Shown: positions 23,294 through 36,149 of the stretch, piece by piece
Layout of the letters: every line of letters begins with the position of its first letter
Position numbering within the stretch: the stretch's first letter is position 1
NCBI RefSeq assembly: GCF_963678635.1
Contig: NC_087067.1
Span: forward strand, 26,481,547-26,545,546
Direction of reading: 5' to 3'
Length of the DNA: 64,000 nt
Source of the DNA: Symsagittifera roscoffensis
Taxonomy: Eukaryota > Xenacoelomorpha > Acoela > Convolutidae
Position numbers and translations under genes: made by a program
Notes under the pieces: model-generated
The model's database searches: none
Told to the model about the DNA's origin: nothing
What the model saw: only the letters and a program-made list of their open reading frames with translations

Positions 23294-23599
23294 CTATCCA
23301 TAAAGATATTGGTACAGTTGAAGGTGCTTGCACGATGGTTTTAATTGTTTTGAAAATGGTATGGATACTGGAAACGCATCACTTCCTGGTGCTAGTATAG
23401 CTTCAAGTCTTGATGTTGTATCAAGTTTGATATCCGGGGGATAAAGAGAAGCAGTAGTGAAGCCGCTAAAAATTTTGATGGCACTGACACCTCCATCCAT
23501 TTGCTGTAAATCAAAAACCGAGCAGAAGTATGCCAAAAGACCATTCAGCAGATTTGTAGTAGTGCTTTCCCACATTAATTGAGCGACTAAAAATTTCAC
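23294..23599 (-). CDS. 101-codon minus-strand frame, unit 1, unknown
   Basis: The frame opens with MKFLVAQLMWES and has mixed composition with no known motif. It is kept in unit 2 with one change (Gly to Asp at residue 37). Conservation between two recent copies is weak evidence because the whole unit is nearly identical. It runs antisense to the retroelement remnants. May be chance. Confidence 0.25.
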   Translation of the reverse strand: MKFLVAQLMWESTTTNLLNGLLAYFCSVFDLQQMDGGVSAIKIFSGFTTASLYPPDIKLDTTSRLEAILAPGSDAFPVSIPFSKQLKPSCKHLQLYQYLYG

Positions 23600-24479
23600 T
23601 TATTCCAGCGTGCAACTCAAGGACTCCATGTAGCTACTTAACTGAGCCCATTGGTGACTAAATGTTGTGACTAATCTCTACAAGGCAACCTAGCCGGTGA
23701 AAGTGAACGGTGTTAGCAACTTTAACCGTGGAACTCTTGATTTTAAATTATTTGTCTTAAATTGAGCGGAAATCGAAATTTAAGGATTAGAAATGGAATG
23801 AGGTAACACAAATGATCCCACTTAAAAATTTCAGGATGTGAATATCATGAGGATTTTTAAAGTGTTTTAATCAGTTGTTTTGGAGCATCGAACAAGCTTA
23901 GTTAAATCATGGTTTTGGTTATTTGATCAAAATTTCTTTCAAAAAATTGATCAGAGTTAAAGCGGCATGCAAAACCGTAGATTTTGAACTTCGTAATTCA
24001 CATTTTTTACATAATTTGCAGAAAAGTAAGGTTAGAAAATTCAAACAAACTCCAAAACTAAACACTGCGCTGGCAAAAAAAATCATCAAAATTGTTTTAG
24101 AAACCTTGTCTCCAAACTATATTTTTCAATGGGAAGAGTGAAGTCTGTTATGAGAAGTTGAAGGAAACTGTGAACCAAACATGAAATCAGGTAGGTTGAT
24201 CTTGAAAATACTGTCCACAAAGTAGTTAAGCGGATAAATTTATTTTTATCAAATTTCAATTTTCAAAATTGCTTTTTCAAGCCGTAGAAAAAATGTGAGA
24301 CTAAAATTGTTTTTTTCCCATTTGTCGACTTTTTGAGTAGGCACACTGTTCAAAAAAAGTCTAGACCTGCCCGTGGTCAGATATAGAAGACTACAACAGA
24401 AACTAAGCTAATTAATCAATCAGAAAAGTTCAGACTTTTCAGAGCTTTGTACCAGAATGGTCGACTAGATCTTCTGTTC

Positions 24480-25730
24480 AATAATTCTAGAATCCTCTAT
24501 CGGAGTTTTTTTCTGTTATGAAACCCAAAGCCGCGTTATTTTGAAATCAAAATCATGAGGCTTGTATAAAGCGAACGATGTATGTTGGATTTTCTTTTTA
24601 TTTCTAAGTTAGACTTTCAACACTTTCAACATTTTCAACAAGTTCTCTACATGAGTTAGTTTGTTGCACATGATAATTATTTAAGTATGATTTTTTTCTT
24701 TTTCTCAATGCTAAAATATTGTTTTGAATTGTTTTCTAGGAATTTTCCTGGTTCCAAATGCCACAATAAAATCGCCCAAATTGATTAACAATTGTTAAAA
24801 TTGCCATATAACACGCGGCCTCTTTTTGCAGATGCAAAAGGAACTAAATAAAAGGTAATCGTGGTGTTCCTAAACATAAAACCTGGAGGTTCGTGATTCT
24901 TGAAATTGGCTCTGCAAAAATGATAATTGTCTTTCGTGGTGATTTCATTGCAGGTTTTTGCTTATTCATCAAAATCATAACGCTTGTAGAAAACGGACGA
25001 AGTTGACTGCCCTCTCTTTTCTTATGTCAACTAGAGTTTCATCCTTTCTGGAGTTAGAGTAATTTTACATCAATTGGTTGGTTGCACCTGATAGTTATTT
25101 CTCTTTGATTTTTTTCTCGCTGTGATCTAGTTTTTGATTTTTTACCGCATTTTCCTGGCTCCATGTGAACTGTTGAAGGCGTCTAAGATGATTTTCATTT
25201 GTCAAATTGGCAGATAACAATCGGCTTTAATTTCCAGTTGCAAAATAAAAAAACGGAAAAAGAGAGTTGTGGTGACTCCTAAATATAGAACCTAGACGCT
25301 GGCGATACTCAAAAAAGGCTCCGCTGATGTATGCAATGGCTGTCCTAGAGGTTTGTCGGCCAGAATGATGACTGTTGTTTATGGTCATTCCTTTGCGGGT
25401 TTCTGCTTGTTGTTGGAAATCCTATGGCTTCTAGAAAAAAAAACAATTTAGTTTAATCACTCTAATCTTTCCTAGAGTAGACTTTCCATTTTTCCTGAAT
25501 TTGACTTTGAAATCTAGCTTTGAAATTCTTTACCCGGCGTTTCCTGGTTCCACATGAGAAATTCATTTCATCAAAGATAATTAATCGTCAAATGGTAAAA
25601 AACACAGCCTCAGTTTGAATTGCATAATGACATAGAGAAAAAAGGGAGTTGTGGTGGCCCAAATAAAAAAAACCTAGACGCTGATGATTCTTAAAAATGG
25701 CTCTACTTCTGTACATGTGTTAGCAGCTAT
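24480..25730. repeat. Nested ~430-bp sub-repeats inside the 4.3-kb unit
   Basis: Three successive blocks follow one template: TTTTCCTGGTTCCA, then TCAAATTGG(C/T)AGATAACA, a tract ending TTGCAAAA..AAA, GTGGTG..CCTAAA, AACCTAGACGCT, and ATTCTTAAAAATGGCTCT. They begin near 24737, 25148 and 25550. The template recurs in unit 2 and, more diverged, at 31400-31620 and 35420-35490, so it is older than the 4.3-kb duplication. Confidence 0.65.
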
Positions 25731-26495
25731 AACCGTGCATTTTTTTCACCAATTTTTTGAAATAACTCTGATGAACAGATTGACTTTCTCACTTATATTT
25801 GTCGGCAAACTAGAATTATATACCAACTTGATTAATAATCCATGATTTAGGATTAGAACTGAAAATAAGCTGCACAAATAACCCCACTCAATCAGATTGG
25901 AACTAGAAATTTTGTACAAATATTTAACGCTTTATTTCGGTGATTCCTCGCGATACTTTGCTTTCTCCGCTGTTTTGATTATCTTTGCGATGTTTTGCCT
26001 TTTTCTGGATTAGAACCAGTCGGCATCAATGACCAACTAATTCTTCTGTTTTTTGATCTTAAACTTGCCACGTCTACTACCCATAAAACAAAATTGTCAA
26101 CACAGTCAAAGTTACAGGAAGATGTTACATAGCAAGGTACAGGTATTGATCAAAGATGAGCAGCTGTTAAGCAATGATTTCCTAGAATCAGAGGATTTGG
26201 ATGACAAACAAGGACAAAATTTTCACCAATATGAAAATAAAATTACAGCCCATCATCTGTAATGACAGAAGACGCGGAAACAATCGTACCTTGACTAACA
26301 TTCACGTAAGACTACAAAAAAAAACAATTTTGCTCAATTAAGGACACCGACCGGATGAACATGACATTTTTAAAAAAAAATTATGACGTAACGTCTTCAA
26401 TTTGAACACGGAAAGTTTGCTACGCCAGAAAAGGAACATCAACGTTGTGATCATAACAAGAAGGTTGTCGAAGAAAGATTCCAAGTGCCTGAAAC

Positions 26496-26750
26496 ATGAC
26501 TAATGCCACCGAAAATAACTTGCAGTCATCAACTCAAAATGAAAGAAGCAACCGGACACAAAGACACTACCGACAAATTAAAGTACAACAGAGTAGGACA
26601 GAAGCAAAAGTTGTGGGAATAGCTATCAAAATTCTATGCGACCTTTTCAGAAACGTGAAAGACACAGCTCAATTAAAAAAATTGAATGAAATTGCATTCG
26701 AGCCAGACAGAGAACTGAGGTTAAATTTTGATCTCAATGAAAACAAGTGA
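26496..26750 (+). pseudogene. 84-codon frame in repeat unit 2
   Basis: Encodes the same residues as 22212-22466. The only DNA difference noticed is a silent one (CACTATCGA versus CACTACCGA). Confidence 0.35.
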
Positions 26751-26924
26751 ACTGAAACATAACAATTTTCTGCTTCCTAAACAAATTTTTTTTTTCTCAA
26801 ATAAACCAAGTACCTGAGCACGGAATACATTTGCAAAATAAAAAACCGATGACAAAATTTATCAACAGCAAGTCCTGAAACACAGCCGGATGATTTTTTT
26901 GTACATACTGATGTCATACCACTC

Positions 26925-27445
26925 GAGATCAATCAAAAATTAACTAATATTTGTTTTTTACATGATTCAGCATTACACATCAACTTGATAACAGAAGTGG
27001 TTGATCGAAACTTGTGGATACGCAGACGGAAACAGTCAACAATTTTCGCGGATTCGACTTCCTTCATTCCCTCTTCAATTATGGCTTCAACTCTTCAGAA
27101 ACAAAGACAAGAATTAAACTCGAGACAAATCAAAACGACAATTGGACTACAGCCAAAGAAGACAATTGGCCGAACCCGGATTTAACGAATCACAATACAT
27201 TGAAATGATCATTGGAGCACCATGCCAGGACGATCCGATGATTAAAAAAATATAATCGAAGAACAGACAGGTTCAATATGCTGCCGCCTATCAATTTTCG
27301 ACAGGCTACAAATTGGACGAAAAGATAAGCACCGGTTTTACTTCCCTACAACATTATTTTTTCATCAGCGATGATAATAACTCCACCATACAACGTCTAC
27401 GGGAATTTGTGAGAACTCCAGAAAAAAACAGTATTTAATATTAAA
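26925..27445 (+). pseudogene. BEL/Pao aspartic protease remnant, unit 2
   Basis: Same blocks as in unit 1, displaced by about 4285 bp: DSALHINLITE near 26964 and QLAEPGFNES near 27163, with the same frame offset between them. The shared frameshift shows the decay happened before the duplication. Confidence 0.6.
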
Positions 27446-27567
27446 GTATTGCAATAATTAGTATTTCGACAGATAATTCGAACCAGCGCAAAATAAGGTG
27501 GTATTGGTTTTTAAAAATTTTTTGGTGGTATTGGTTCAAAAAGAGGAATGTAAACAAAAAAGTAAGT

Positions 27568-27873
27568 CTATCCATAAAGATATTGGTACAGTTGAAGGTG
27601 CTTGCACGATGGTTTTAATTGTTTTGAAAATGGTATGGATACTGGAAACGCATCACTTCCTGGTGCTAGTATAGCTTCAAGTCTTGATGTTGTATCAAGT
27701 TTGATATCCGGGGGATAAAGAGAAGCAGTAGTGAAGCCGCTAAAAATTTTGATGGCACTGACATCTCCATCCATTTGCTGTAAATCAAAAACCGAGCAGA
27801 AGTATGCCAAAAGACCATTCAGCAGATTTGTAGTAGTGCTTTCCCACATTAATTGAGCGACTAAAAATTTCAC
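27568..27873 (-). CDS. 101-codon minus-strand frame, unit 2, unknown
   Basis: Copy of the 23294-23599 frame with a single residue change. No known motif. Confidence 0.25.
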   Translation of the reverse strand: MKFLVAQLMWESTTTNLLNGLLAYFCSVFDLQQMDGDVSAIKIFSGFTTASLYPPDIKLDTTSRLEAILAPGSDAFPVSIPFSKQLKPSCKHLQLYQYLYG

Positions 27874-30158
27874 TTATTCCAGCGTGCAACTCAAGGACTC
27901 CATGTAGCTACTTAACTGAGCCCATTGGTGACTAAATGTTGTGACTAATCTCTACAAGGCAACCTAGCCGGTGAAAGTGAACGGTGTTAGCAACTTTAAC
28001 CGTGGAACTCTTGATTTTAAATTATTTGTCTTAAATTGAGCGGAAATCGAAATTTAAGGATTAGAAATGGAATGAGGTAACACAAATGATCCCACTTAAA
28101 AACTTCAGGATGTGAATATCGTGAGGATTTTTAAAGTGTTTTAATCAGTTGTTTTGGAGCATCGAACAAGCTTAGTTAAATCATGGTTTTGGTTATTTGA
28201 TCAAAATTTCTTTCAAAAAATTGATCAGAGTTAAAGCGTCATGCAAAACCGTAGATTTTGAACTTCGTAATTCACATTTTTTACATAATTTGCAGAAAAG
28301 TAAGGTTAGAAATTTCAAACAAACTCCAAAACTAAACAGTGCGCTGGCAAAAAAAATCATCAAAATTGTTTTGGAAAACTTGTCTCCAAACTATATTTTT
28401 CAATGGGAAGAGTGAAATCTGTTATGAGAAGTTGAAGGAAACTGTGAACCAAACATGAAATCAGGTAGGTTGATCTTGAAAATACTGTCCACAAAGTAGT
28501 TAAGCGGATAAATTTATTTTTATCAAATTTCAATTTTCAAAATAACTTTTTCAAGCCGTAGAAAAAATGTGAGACTAAAATTGTTTTTTCCCATTTTTCG
28601 ACTTTTTGAGTAGGCACACTGTTCAAAAAAAAGTCTACACCCGCCCGTGGTCAGATATAGAAGATTACAACAGAAACTAAGCTAATTAATCAATCACAAA
28701 AGTTTGGAATTTTCAGAGCTTTGTACCAGAATGGTCGACTAGATCTTCTGTTCAATAATTCTAGAATCCTCTATCGGAGTTTTTTTCTGTTATGAAACCC
28801 CCAAGCCGCGTTTTTTTGAAATCAAAATCATGAGGCTTGTATAAAGTGAACGATGTATGTTGGATTTTCTTTTTATTTCTAAGTTAGACTTTCAACATTT
28901 TTAGGATTTGAAGTTCTCTACATGAGTCAGTTTGTTGCACATGATAATTATTTAAGTATGATTTTTTCTTTTCTCAATGCTAAAATATTGTTTTGAATTG
29001 TTTTCTAGGAATTTTCCTGGTTCCAAATGCCACAATGAAATCGCCCAAATTGATTAACAATTGTTAGAATTGCCATATAACACCCGGCCTCCTTTTGCAG
29101 ATGCAAAAGGAACTAAAGAAAAGGTAATTGTGGTGTTCCTAAACATAAAACCTGGAGGTTCGTGATTCTTGAAATTGGCTCTGCAAAAATGATAATTGTC
29201 TTTCGTGGTGATTTCATTGCAGGTTTTTGCTTATTCATCAGAATCATAACGCTTGTAGAAAACGGACGAAGTTGACTGCCCTCTCTTTTCTTATGTCAAC
29301 TAGAGTTTCATCCTTTCTGGAGTTAAAGTAATTTTACATCAATTGGTTGGTTGCACGTGATAGTTATTTCTCTTTGATTTTTTCATTTTTTTCTCGCTGT
29401 GATCTAGTTTTTGATTTTTTTACCGCATTTTCCTCGCTCTATGTGAACTGTTGAAGGCGTCTAAGATGATTTTCAATTGTCAAATTGGCAGATAACAATC
29501 AGCTTTAATTTCCAGTTGCAAAATAAAAAAACGGAAAAACAGAGTTGTGGTGACTCCTAAATATAGAACCTAGACGCTGGCGATACTCAAAAAAGGCTCC
29601 GCTGATGTATGTAATGGCTGTCCTAGAGGTTTGTCGGCCAGAATGATGACTGATGTTTATGGTCATTCTTTTGCGGGTTCCTGCTTGTTGTTGGAAATCC
29701 TATGCCTTCTAGAAAAGAACAATTTAGTTTAATCACTCTAATCTTTCCTCGAGTAGACTTTCCATTTTTCCTGAATTTGACTTTGAAAACTAGCTTTGAA
29801 GTTCTTTACCCGGCTTTTCCTGGTTCCACATGAAAAATTCATTTCATCAAAGATAATTAATCAACAAATGGTAAAAAACACTCAGCTTCAGTTTGAATTG
29901 CATAATGACATAGAGAAAAAAGGGAGTTGTGGTGGCCCATATAAAAAAAACCTAGACGCTGATGATTCTTAAAAATGGCTCTACTTCTGTACATGTGTTA
30001 GCAGCTATAACCGTGCATTTTTTTATTTTCACCAATTTTTTGAAATAACTCTCACTATATATTTGTCGGCAAACTAGAATTATATACCAACTTGATTAAT
30101 AATCCATGATTTAGGATTAGAACTGAAAATAAGCTGCACAAATAACTCCACTCAATCA

Positions 30159-31456
30159 AGAAACTTTTCCGGATACGAAAAACAAGAAGACTTCTAGAAT
30201 TTGATCATCAGTTGTTTTCAATAGACAAGAAACAACCAGAATCGTTTATTTCTGATTTCATCTTGATTTTGATTATTTGATCATTTTTTTAAATATTTTT
30301 TTATCATCATGGATGGAAAAATGTATATATATTTGCTTAGCAAAAAAACGCTTAGAGCTAATGGAGCAATCAAAAAAATTGGTTTCAATTTTTGCAAAAC
30401 TTTTTTTTGTTAGATAGTCCGCAGAAAGAAAGAAAATCGACGTAAAATAAATACTGCTCTTGAAAATAAATATCAACTTTGTTTTGAAAGCTTTATCAGC
30501 AGACAATGTTTTTTCATCGGTATGAGTGAGGTTTGGTATAAGAATGTGTAATTTCAGCATTATTAAATTGAAGAACCATGTGAAAAAAATGTTTTGATTT
30601 CAGGTGAGTTGATCTTACAAATACTAACCACAAAACTTGATGTTAAGCGAACAAATATATTTTCATCGGATTTCAAATCATAAATCTAATCCGTTTTGCA
30701 GCAAAAAATTTTTCAAACTTTTTTGAATTGTACGTGAGATTAAACAACGTTAGATTACAAAATTTTTGTGTTTTTTTTTGGTTTTTTTGGGTTTGGCGGG
30801 CTGTACAGATATAAAAGACAACGACAGAAATTGAACTAACTAATCAACTAAAAAATTTTTATTTGACCCCAAAATGGTGTTGGAACCTTCAAGGTTTTGT
30901 ACAAGGAAAAATCGAATAGGTCTTCTGCTCAAATGATCAATCGGGGTATTCTCTGTTATACGACACAAAGCTTGCGTTTTCATTTTTTTGAAATCAAAAT
31001 TATGAGGCCTTCATAGTAATTTGTCCTAATTTGACTAGGAATCTAAAACTCAGGATTAGAACTGAAATCATGCAACACAAACAATCCCACTTATATATGA
31101 AAAACAGAATAATATGATCATGAGAAACTCTAGAGTCTGATCATCAGATGTTTTCGATAAACAAAAAACTATAAGAACCGATTGTTTTTGGTTATACGTT
31201 GATTTTGATTATCTGATCATTTTTTGCCTCAAAAATTGGTTAAAAGTTTTCTCTGTTTGTTTAGAGCTAATGGAGCATGCAATAAAAAACAAGATTCGAA
31301 CTTTAAAAAAATTGGCTCCTCAATTAATCCAGAGTCTTCAATTGGTTTTTTTTCTGTTGTACAACACAAAGTTGAATAACAGTATGAAAATTTTGAAATT
31401 TTGTCCTGGGCTTTTCCTGATTCCATAAGAAAAAGTGAAGTCGTCCAAGATGATTG
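30159..31456. repeat. Diverged partial copies of the array monomers
   Basis: AGGATTAGAACTGAAA occurs near 30112 and 31053, each followed by a CAAATAA..CCCACT-like block and later GATCATCAG(T/A)TGTTTTC and TTGATTTTGATTAT. A similar block starts at about 23788. These are older copies from the same array. No coding frame is supported. Confidence 0.55.
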
Positions 31457-31906
31457 CTAATCATCAAATTGGCATGTAACACTTAGCTTCATTTTGCAGT
31501 TGCAAAATAAGGTAGTGAAAAACGGAGGAAAGTTTTCGTTCGTAAACATAAAGCCTAGACGCTCGTGATTCTTAAAAATGGATCTGCTGATGTAGGTTTT
31601 GGCAGTTTTAGAGATTTGTTGGCCAAATTGATGACTTTTCGTTCTGTTAATTTTGATGCGTGTATCTGCTGCTGATGCTGGTTGCTGATTCATGCTGATT
31701 TGTCTCCTGATCTGGCCAATGATTTCATGCACGCCGGGTAAATGAAGACTTGTGTTGCTCCACCATTTATTTGAATGTTTTCCAAGTTTAGGTCTGGCTG
31801 TTTCCTGTTGCTTCCTGTGTGCTCTTGTCCAAATTGTTTTGCTGGTAGTAGTTAGAATATCAAAAACATTGCTTATGTTCCTTGTCTTTTGCTCGATGAT
31901 ACTCAT
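31457..31906 (-). pseudogene. Possible post-Gag remnant, unassigned
   Basis: 149 codons, basic and Q/N/T-rich in the first half. The last third is read from the monomer repeat also found at 24737-25700. No DSG protease motif is visible. Treated as decayed retroelement sequence. Confidence 0.3.
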
Positions 31907-33020
31907 TTTTTCTGTTTGATTTGCGTTGCGTGGTTGTCCTTGTCAATGTTTTTCCATATAACGGTCCTTGTCTCCTAGAATTTTTCGCTTCTTGCGGCGT
32001 TTCCGAATAAGTTGTTTTGATTGATTCTATAATCTCGATTTCTTTTCATATCCAAACTTAGTGAAAAGGGTTGCCTCACGAAAGCTTGCAGTTCGGGTTG
32101 TCTTGTGTAGAGATACAATAATCTTTCGTTTTCTGTTGGCCTCAAAACTTTTAACTTGACTGAGATCAGACGCTGGGGTTCATATTCAAAGTTGTCCGTT
32201 GGCGCTGAGAACTCTCGTTGATGTGAGTCGCTTTTTTGGCGGCAACTATCGAAGTTTTTCTTCTGCTGGCAACGGTCATGGCTGTCAGAAGTCTTTGATG
32301 CGTTAATGATGCAAATAAATAGTGGATTTTTTCGTTCAGGTTGCTGCTAAGTCGTCAAATATTTGGGTGGGATTTTTTATTCTTCTGATTGGTTGCTTTG
32401 AAGATTATACCAAAGATTTAAATATGCATGACATTTTCACCAATGTTGAAGGCGTTTTCTTCTGCAGATATTGCGTTAAGGCTGTCCTTTCTGTTCCGTT
32501 GATTTCACTGATGCTGAAACAAATTGTGACTGTTGCTGCCGGTCTGATTTTGTACTGGTTGCTCAAAAAAGACGAGCTTCCTGACGTCTTGAGCGTTGAT
32601 CCGTTGTTTTTAGATATTTTTTGTCGGTTGCGTTGTTCGCCTTTTTGATCCATTTTTTCGCCTTTTTGCCCGGTTGCGTTGTTCGTTTTTTGATCCTTTT
32701 TGATCCTGGACGAACTATTTTGAAATACAGTTTTGGGGCCATCTGTGTCGAGAATTTCTTAATGAAAAAAATCTTTTGATTGTCGCTGTAAAATGTCGTT
32801 GTTCAGATCAGCGGATTTCAAAAATTCGTCTGCTTTTGTTGTGATGGTCTTGTCTTTGGAGTCTGCTGATGATTTCAAATCCGTTCAAATCGAGTTCTTT
32901 CTGTCGCGCGGGAAGCCGATGACCATTTGGCTGTTCAATGAAGGTTCTGTAACTGGTGCTGCTAATGTTATAGATTGATTGAAATGAAATAGTTGCTGCT
33001 GCTTGATTTGCAGAAACTGT

Positions 33021-33458
33021 TTAATCTTCTTTGTTGTCTGTCTCTTTCGGTCCTGCGATTGTCCATCCTCGTGCTGTTTTCACTGCTCTGGTCAGATAGT
33101 TCGAATGATTTGGCTTCTGACTAGGGTTGAACTGCGAACGCTCTTGTTGTTGATCGTCAGGCAATGTTGAATGGTGAAGATGTTTGCGTTTGCCGCAAGA
33201 GAGTTTTGATGGGCAATCTTTCACTTGATGTTCTTGTCCAAGGCAACTGCAACCGAGTTTTTTGTGCTGAATTGGTTTCTGGTACTGGCTGCAGTTGACT
33301 GAGTATTGATTCTGTCCGTCAAAAGGGCGTGGGGGCCGAGTTTTGTCACTCCATTTTCTTGATGTCTCTTTTGAGATTGATTGGTTGAATATCGTGTTCT
33401 GTTGGCATGTTGGCATGCCGAGGTCATAAAAAAACTTGGTGTCGACCCGTCGAGTCAT
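33021..33458 (-). pseudogene. BEL/Pao Gag C-terminus with zinc knuckles
   Basis: 145 codons. Residues 70-96 (33171-33251) contain CSCLGQEHQVKDC followed by SCGKRKHLHH. That is the double Cys/His cluster typical of BEL/Pao Gag (C..C...H....C then C..C..KHH), which binds RNA. Flanks are Q/S/N-rich as usual for Gag ends. The frame is interrupted on both sides, so this is a fragment. Confidence 0.6.
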
Positions 33459-33843
33459 GTTTCATTTGTTGCGGTTGCATTGGTGGTAAATGATCGCATG
33501 CTGGTGCCAACTTTCTCATCCTTTCGTTGAGAGCGATGACATTAGGCTGCTCGATGTTCTGGCTGCGTCTACTGAAGCTGCTGATGGTGTTGCATTTTGC
33601 TGATGGAAAATTGTAAATATAATGATGAGCTGAAGTCGCCTTAAACTCAAATTCGAAAAAATTCAACCATGTAGCTGATGATGGTCGAGAAATCCATGAA
33701 CAGATCCAATTAATGAATTGATGGTTGCTCGAATATCTGGAGTGGGCTAACAATGTTGTTGTTGATAATGTCTGGTCGTCCATATCGGCGTCGTAGTTCC
33801 TGGAGAACGACGTTGTAGTGTTGGCTGTTGTAGACAAATTCAC
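33424..33843 (-). pseudogene. Possible BEL/Pao Gag middle fragment
   Basis: 139 codons overlapping the start of the zinc-knuckle frame in another phase. The stretch ATWLNFFEFEFKATSAHH recalls the W..F...F block of BEL capsid regions, but most of the frame is low-complexity. Assignment follows from position next to the zinc-knuckle fragment. Confidence 0.35.
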
Positions 33844-34900
33844 AGATGGCTTGGTTGAATCTCCCTGTTGTCAATGTCTGGAGAGGGGCATCTTTTTGTC
33901 GTCTGAGAAGGGCTGAATGTTAAAATACCATACCACATGTTCCATTTTTCGAAGTTTCCAGCATTTGATTCAATCTTGATCTTTGCTGGTCAAGTCATCT
34001 GGCTATAGGATATATGTGACGTCATGTGGTTGTACGATGAACTGAAACTGGCATTTTTTTTCTGTCTTGTATTCCGAGTAGTTGTTTAAATGAGAGCTGT
34101 AGCAGTCGAAAAGTTTCGTTGATGATGCAGGTGTGCGAGTTTCAAACTTCAACAGCATAATCATGAAACTTGCAATCCTGCTTATTCGACGTCATTTTTT
34201 ATTATTCAACGTTGAGAAAGGTGATCATGTGTTTCGAACTTGCGATCCACTAATGTCCATGTGGGATGCGTTGTCGCGTCTGATGTTACTGAGGGAGCGC
34301 TGCGAAATGTGATCACATTTGTTGTTGAGAGTAGCTGACTAAAAGTACCAACAGGGGCTGCATTGTTGCATGACCTGTTGCGGCGATAGCTTGATGTTCA
34401 CTGGCCATGTTATTGCTTGGGGTTGCCATTTCTGCTGTCATGTGACCCGATGGGTGCTGGTAAATGGCAAAATCAGATGTGAGGGGGTCTTGAAGTCAAA
34501 TGCTATCAGGTTTCTGATGTTGTGGAGTTGTCTCTTTTTCCCGTTGCATCTGTCTAAATTCATCCATGATGTCGTCGTGTTTATCTTTTTTCTCAGTGAA
34601 GTGGTTGATGAGATCTCCTGCTGTGGCATATTCAGTCGGGTGGTCTACAATAGTGGCGTCTTCCAAATTGCTAAGTATTTTCATCATCTCTGTCTCTGAG
34701 TCAGCTATGTTTTAATTCAAATTGATGTCAGTGGTGGTTTTTTTTACTCGTCTGAATAGGCGCTCTAGTTGGACAATGAAAAAAAGAGAATTTTTCTGAG
34801 GGAGAGTGTTTTTTTTGGGCATGGCGAGCTTATCGTAGCTGATCTTCGTTGTCAAGGCAGTTGAAGTAGATCTCGTATTCCGTTTTTTCTTAGACTTAGA

Positions 34901-36149
34901 CCTAATGTTAGTTCTTGTCCTATGTAGCTAGACCTAAACTTCAAAGAAACGAAGCAAAACAGAACAACAATGCGGTGAATATGTGTTTCTAAATAAGTAT
35001 AACGAAAAAAAAAACAAATGCTTGATAGTAGATTGTTCCGATTTTGACAGATTGGAATCGATATAATTTAAACATTCCTCCACCAAAGTTGGGCTATGTG
35101 GGTCATAACTCCAATCAATTTTTCAAGTTTTTTCCTAAGCAAGTGCAAAATGAATGTCAATTGATTGGCACTGCAGACGAAATTTTGATGATGACAGCTT
35201 GGTCATCGGTAGAGCTAAGGCGTGTTTTCTGGCGGTTTATTTGAGTGCCATGTAGAAAACGGGCGATGTAGATCGGTCACTTTGTTCTTTTTTAAATAAG
35301 ATTTTCGTCTTTTCTAGAATTCGAATGTTTTTATATCAACCAGTTGGTTGCACCTGATAGTTATTTCAGTTTGACTTTTCACTTTTTATGTTATAATGTA
35401 GTTTTTGAACTTTCCCGCGGAGTTTTCCTGATTCTCTATAAAAGTTGAAGTCGTCTATGATGATTTTCACTTGTCAAGTTTCCATATAACAACGCTCGAT
35501 CCTGATGGATGAAATTAATTACCCGAGAGAAAATCGTTTTGACTAGATGTAAAAGATGAACAATCAATATTTTTATCAAAATGCGCCGTAAAAAAAACAG
35601 ACCACTCATTTTTTCATTCAATTTGCGGATTCATGAAAAAAAAGGTATACGGTATAAGAATGCATTTTTGACATCATGTCGGTACATCAGTCTGAAAATG
35701 TTTGTCTTTTTTTTCAAACAGCTGAAAACCTAACAAATTAAGCCAATGAAGGTCGACGACACAGTCGCCCTAACGTGTTGCGAACTGGGCAACATACTAT
35801 AGAATTTTATATAAAAATTGGGCCGGTTATCCCCACGATGTACATCCAGCTGAGAATCCTCCGACAGTTATTTTATTTGCATTTGAAATCTCAGCCTTTA
35901 TTTTCTCGAACAACCAGATTCCTTTGAATATAATGTATTAGAAGGTCTCATATTTAAGTTAAAAGCTGCTGGCTACATAATCATGAAAAACAGCTGTCAA
36001 AGCAAGGAGATAAATTAGTAAAATACTTCAATTACAATGCAACAGAAACTAATCAAATGCTAAGCTTAAAGTCAAAATTTGTTTTAAAAAGCAAAATTAT
36101 TCTACGTTAATTTCCCTATCGATCAATGTGAAATAGCGCTAGACAGTTG
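34901..36149. other. Non-coding DNA with one diverged array monomer
   Basis: 35330-35490 follows the template of the ~430-bp monomers (GTTGGTTGCACCTGATAGTTATTTC, TTTTCCTGATTC, GAAGTCGTC, ATTTTCACTTGTCAA). Frames at 35044-35244 and 35436-35621 have no motifs. Confidence 0.45.

Larger units (their letters stand above)
21599..25892. repeat. 4.3-kb tandem repeat, unit 1
   Basis: CAGATTGGAACTAGAAATTT at 21599 recurs at 25893, and everything between is repeated in the same order and orientation. Parallel frames in the two units are identical or differ by single residues. The unit contains a decayed BEL/Pao protease region (22640-23160), a minus-strand 101-codon frame (23294-23599) and internally repeated AT-rich DNA (about 24480-25730). 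Confidence 0.92.
25893..30158. repeat. 4.3-kb tandem repeat, unit 2
   Basis: Head-to-tail copy of 21599-25892. It is about 28 bp shorter through small deletions, for example the loss of GTTCTACG near 26420 and of repeated words near 27508 and 30040. Divergence rises toward the 3' end of the unit, where indels and substitutions are more frequent than in the protease part. Confidence 0.92.
31457..34900 (-). mobile_element. Decayed BEL/Pao gag region
   Basis: Minus-strand frames tile this interval in shifting phases (34687-34438, 33843-33424, 33458-33021, 31906-31457) and the best of them carries paired zinc knuckles of BEL/Pao type. The side downstream of gag (31400-31620) joins the same DNA found at the 3' ends of the 4.3-kb units, so this relic and the tandem array come from related elements. 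No RT or integrase survives here, and no LTRs were found. Confidence 0.55.

Noticed and set aside
32322-32978. Plus-strand frames with membrane-like stretches
   Set aside because: They run antisense to the BEL/Pao gag relic and overlap equally open minus-strand frames; no motif.
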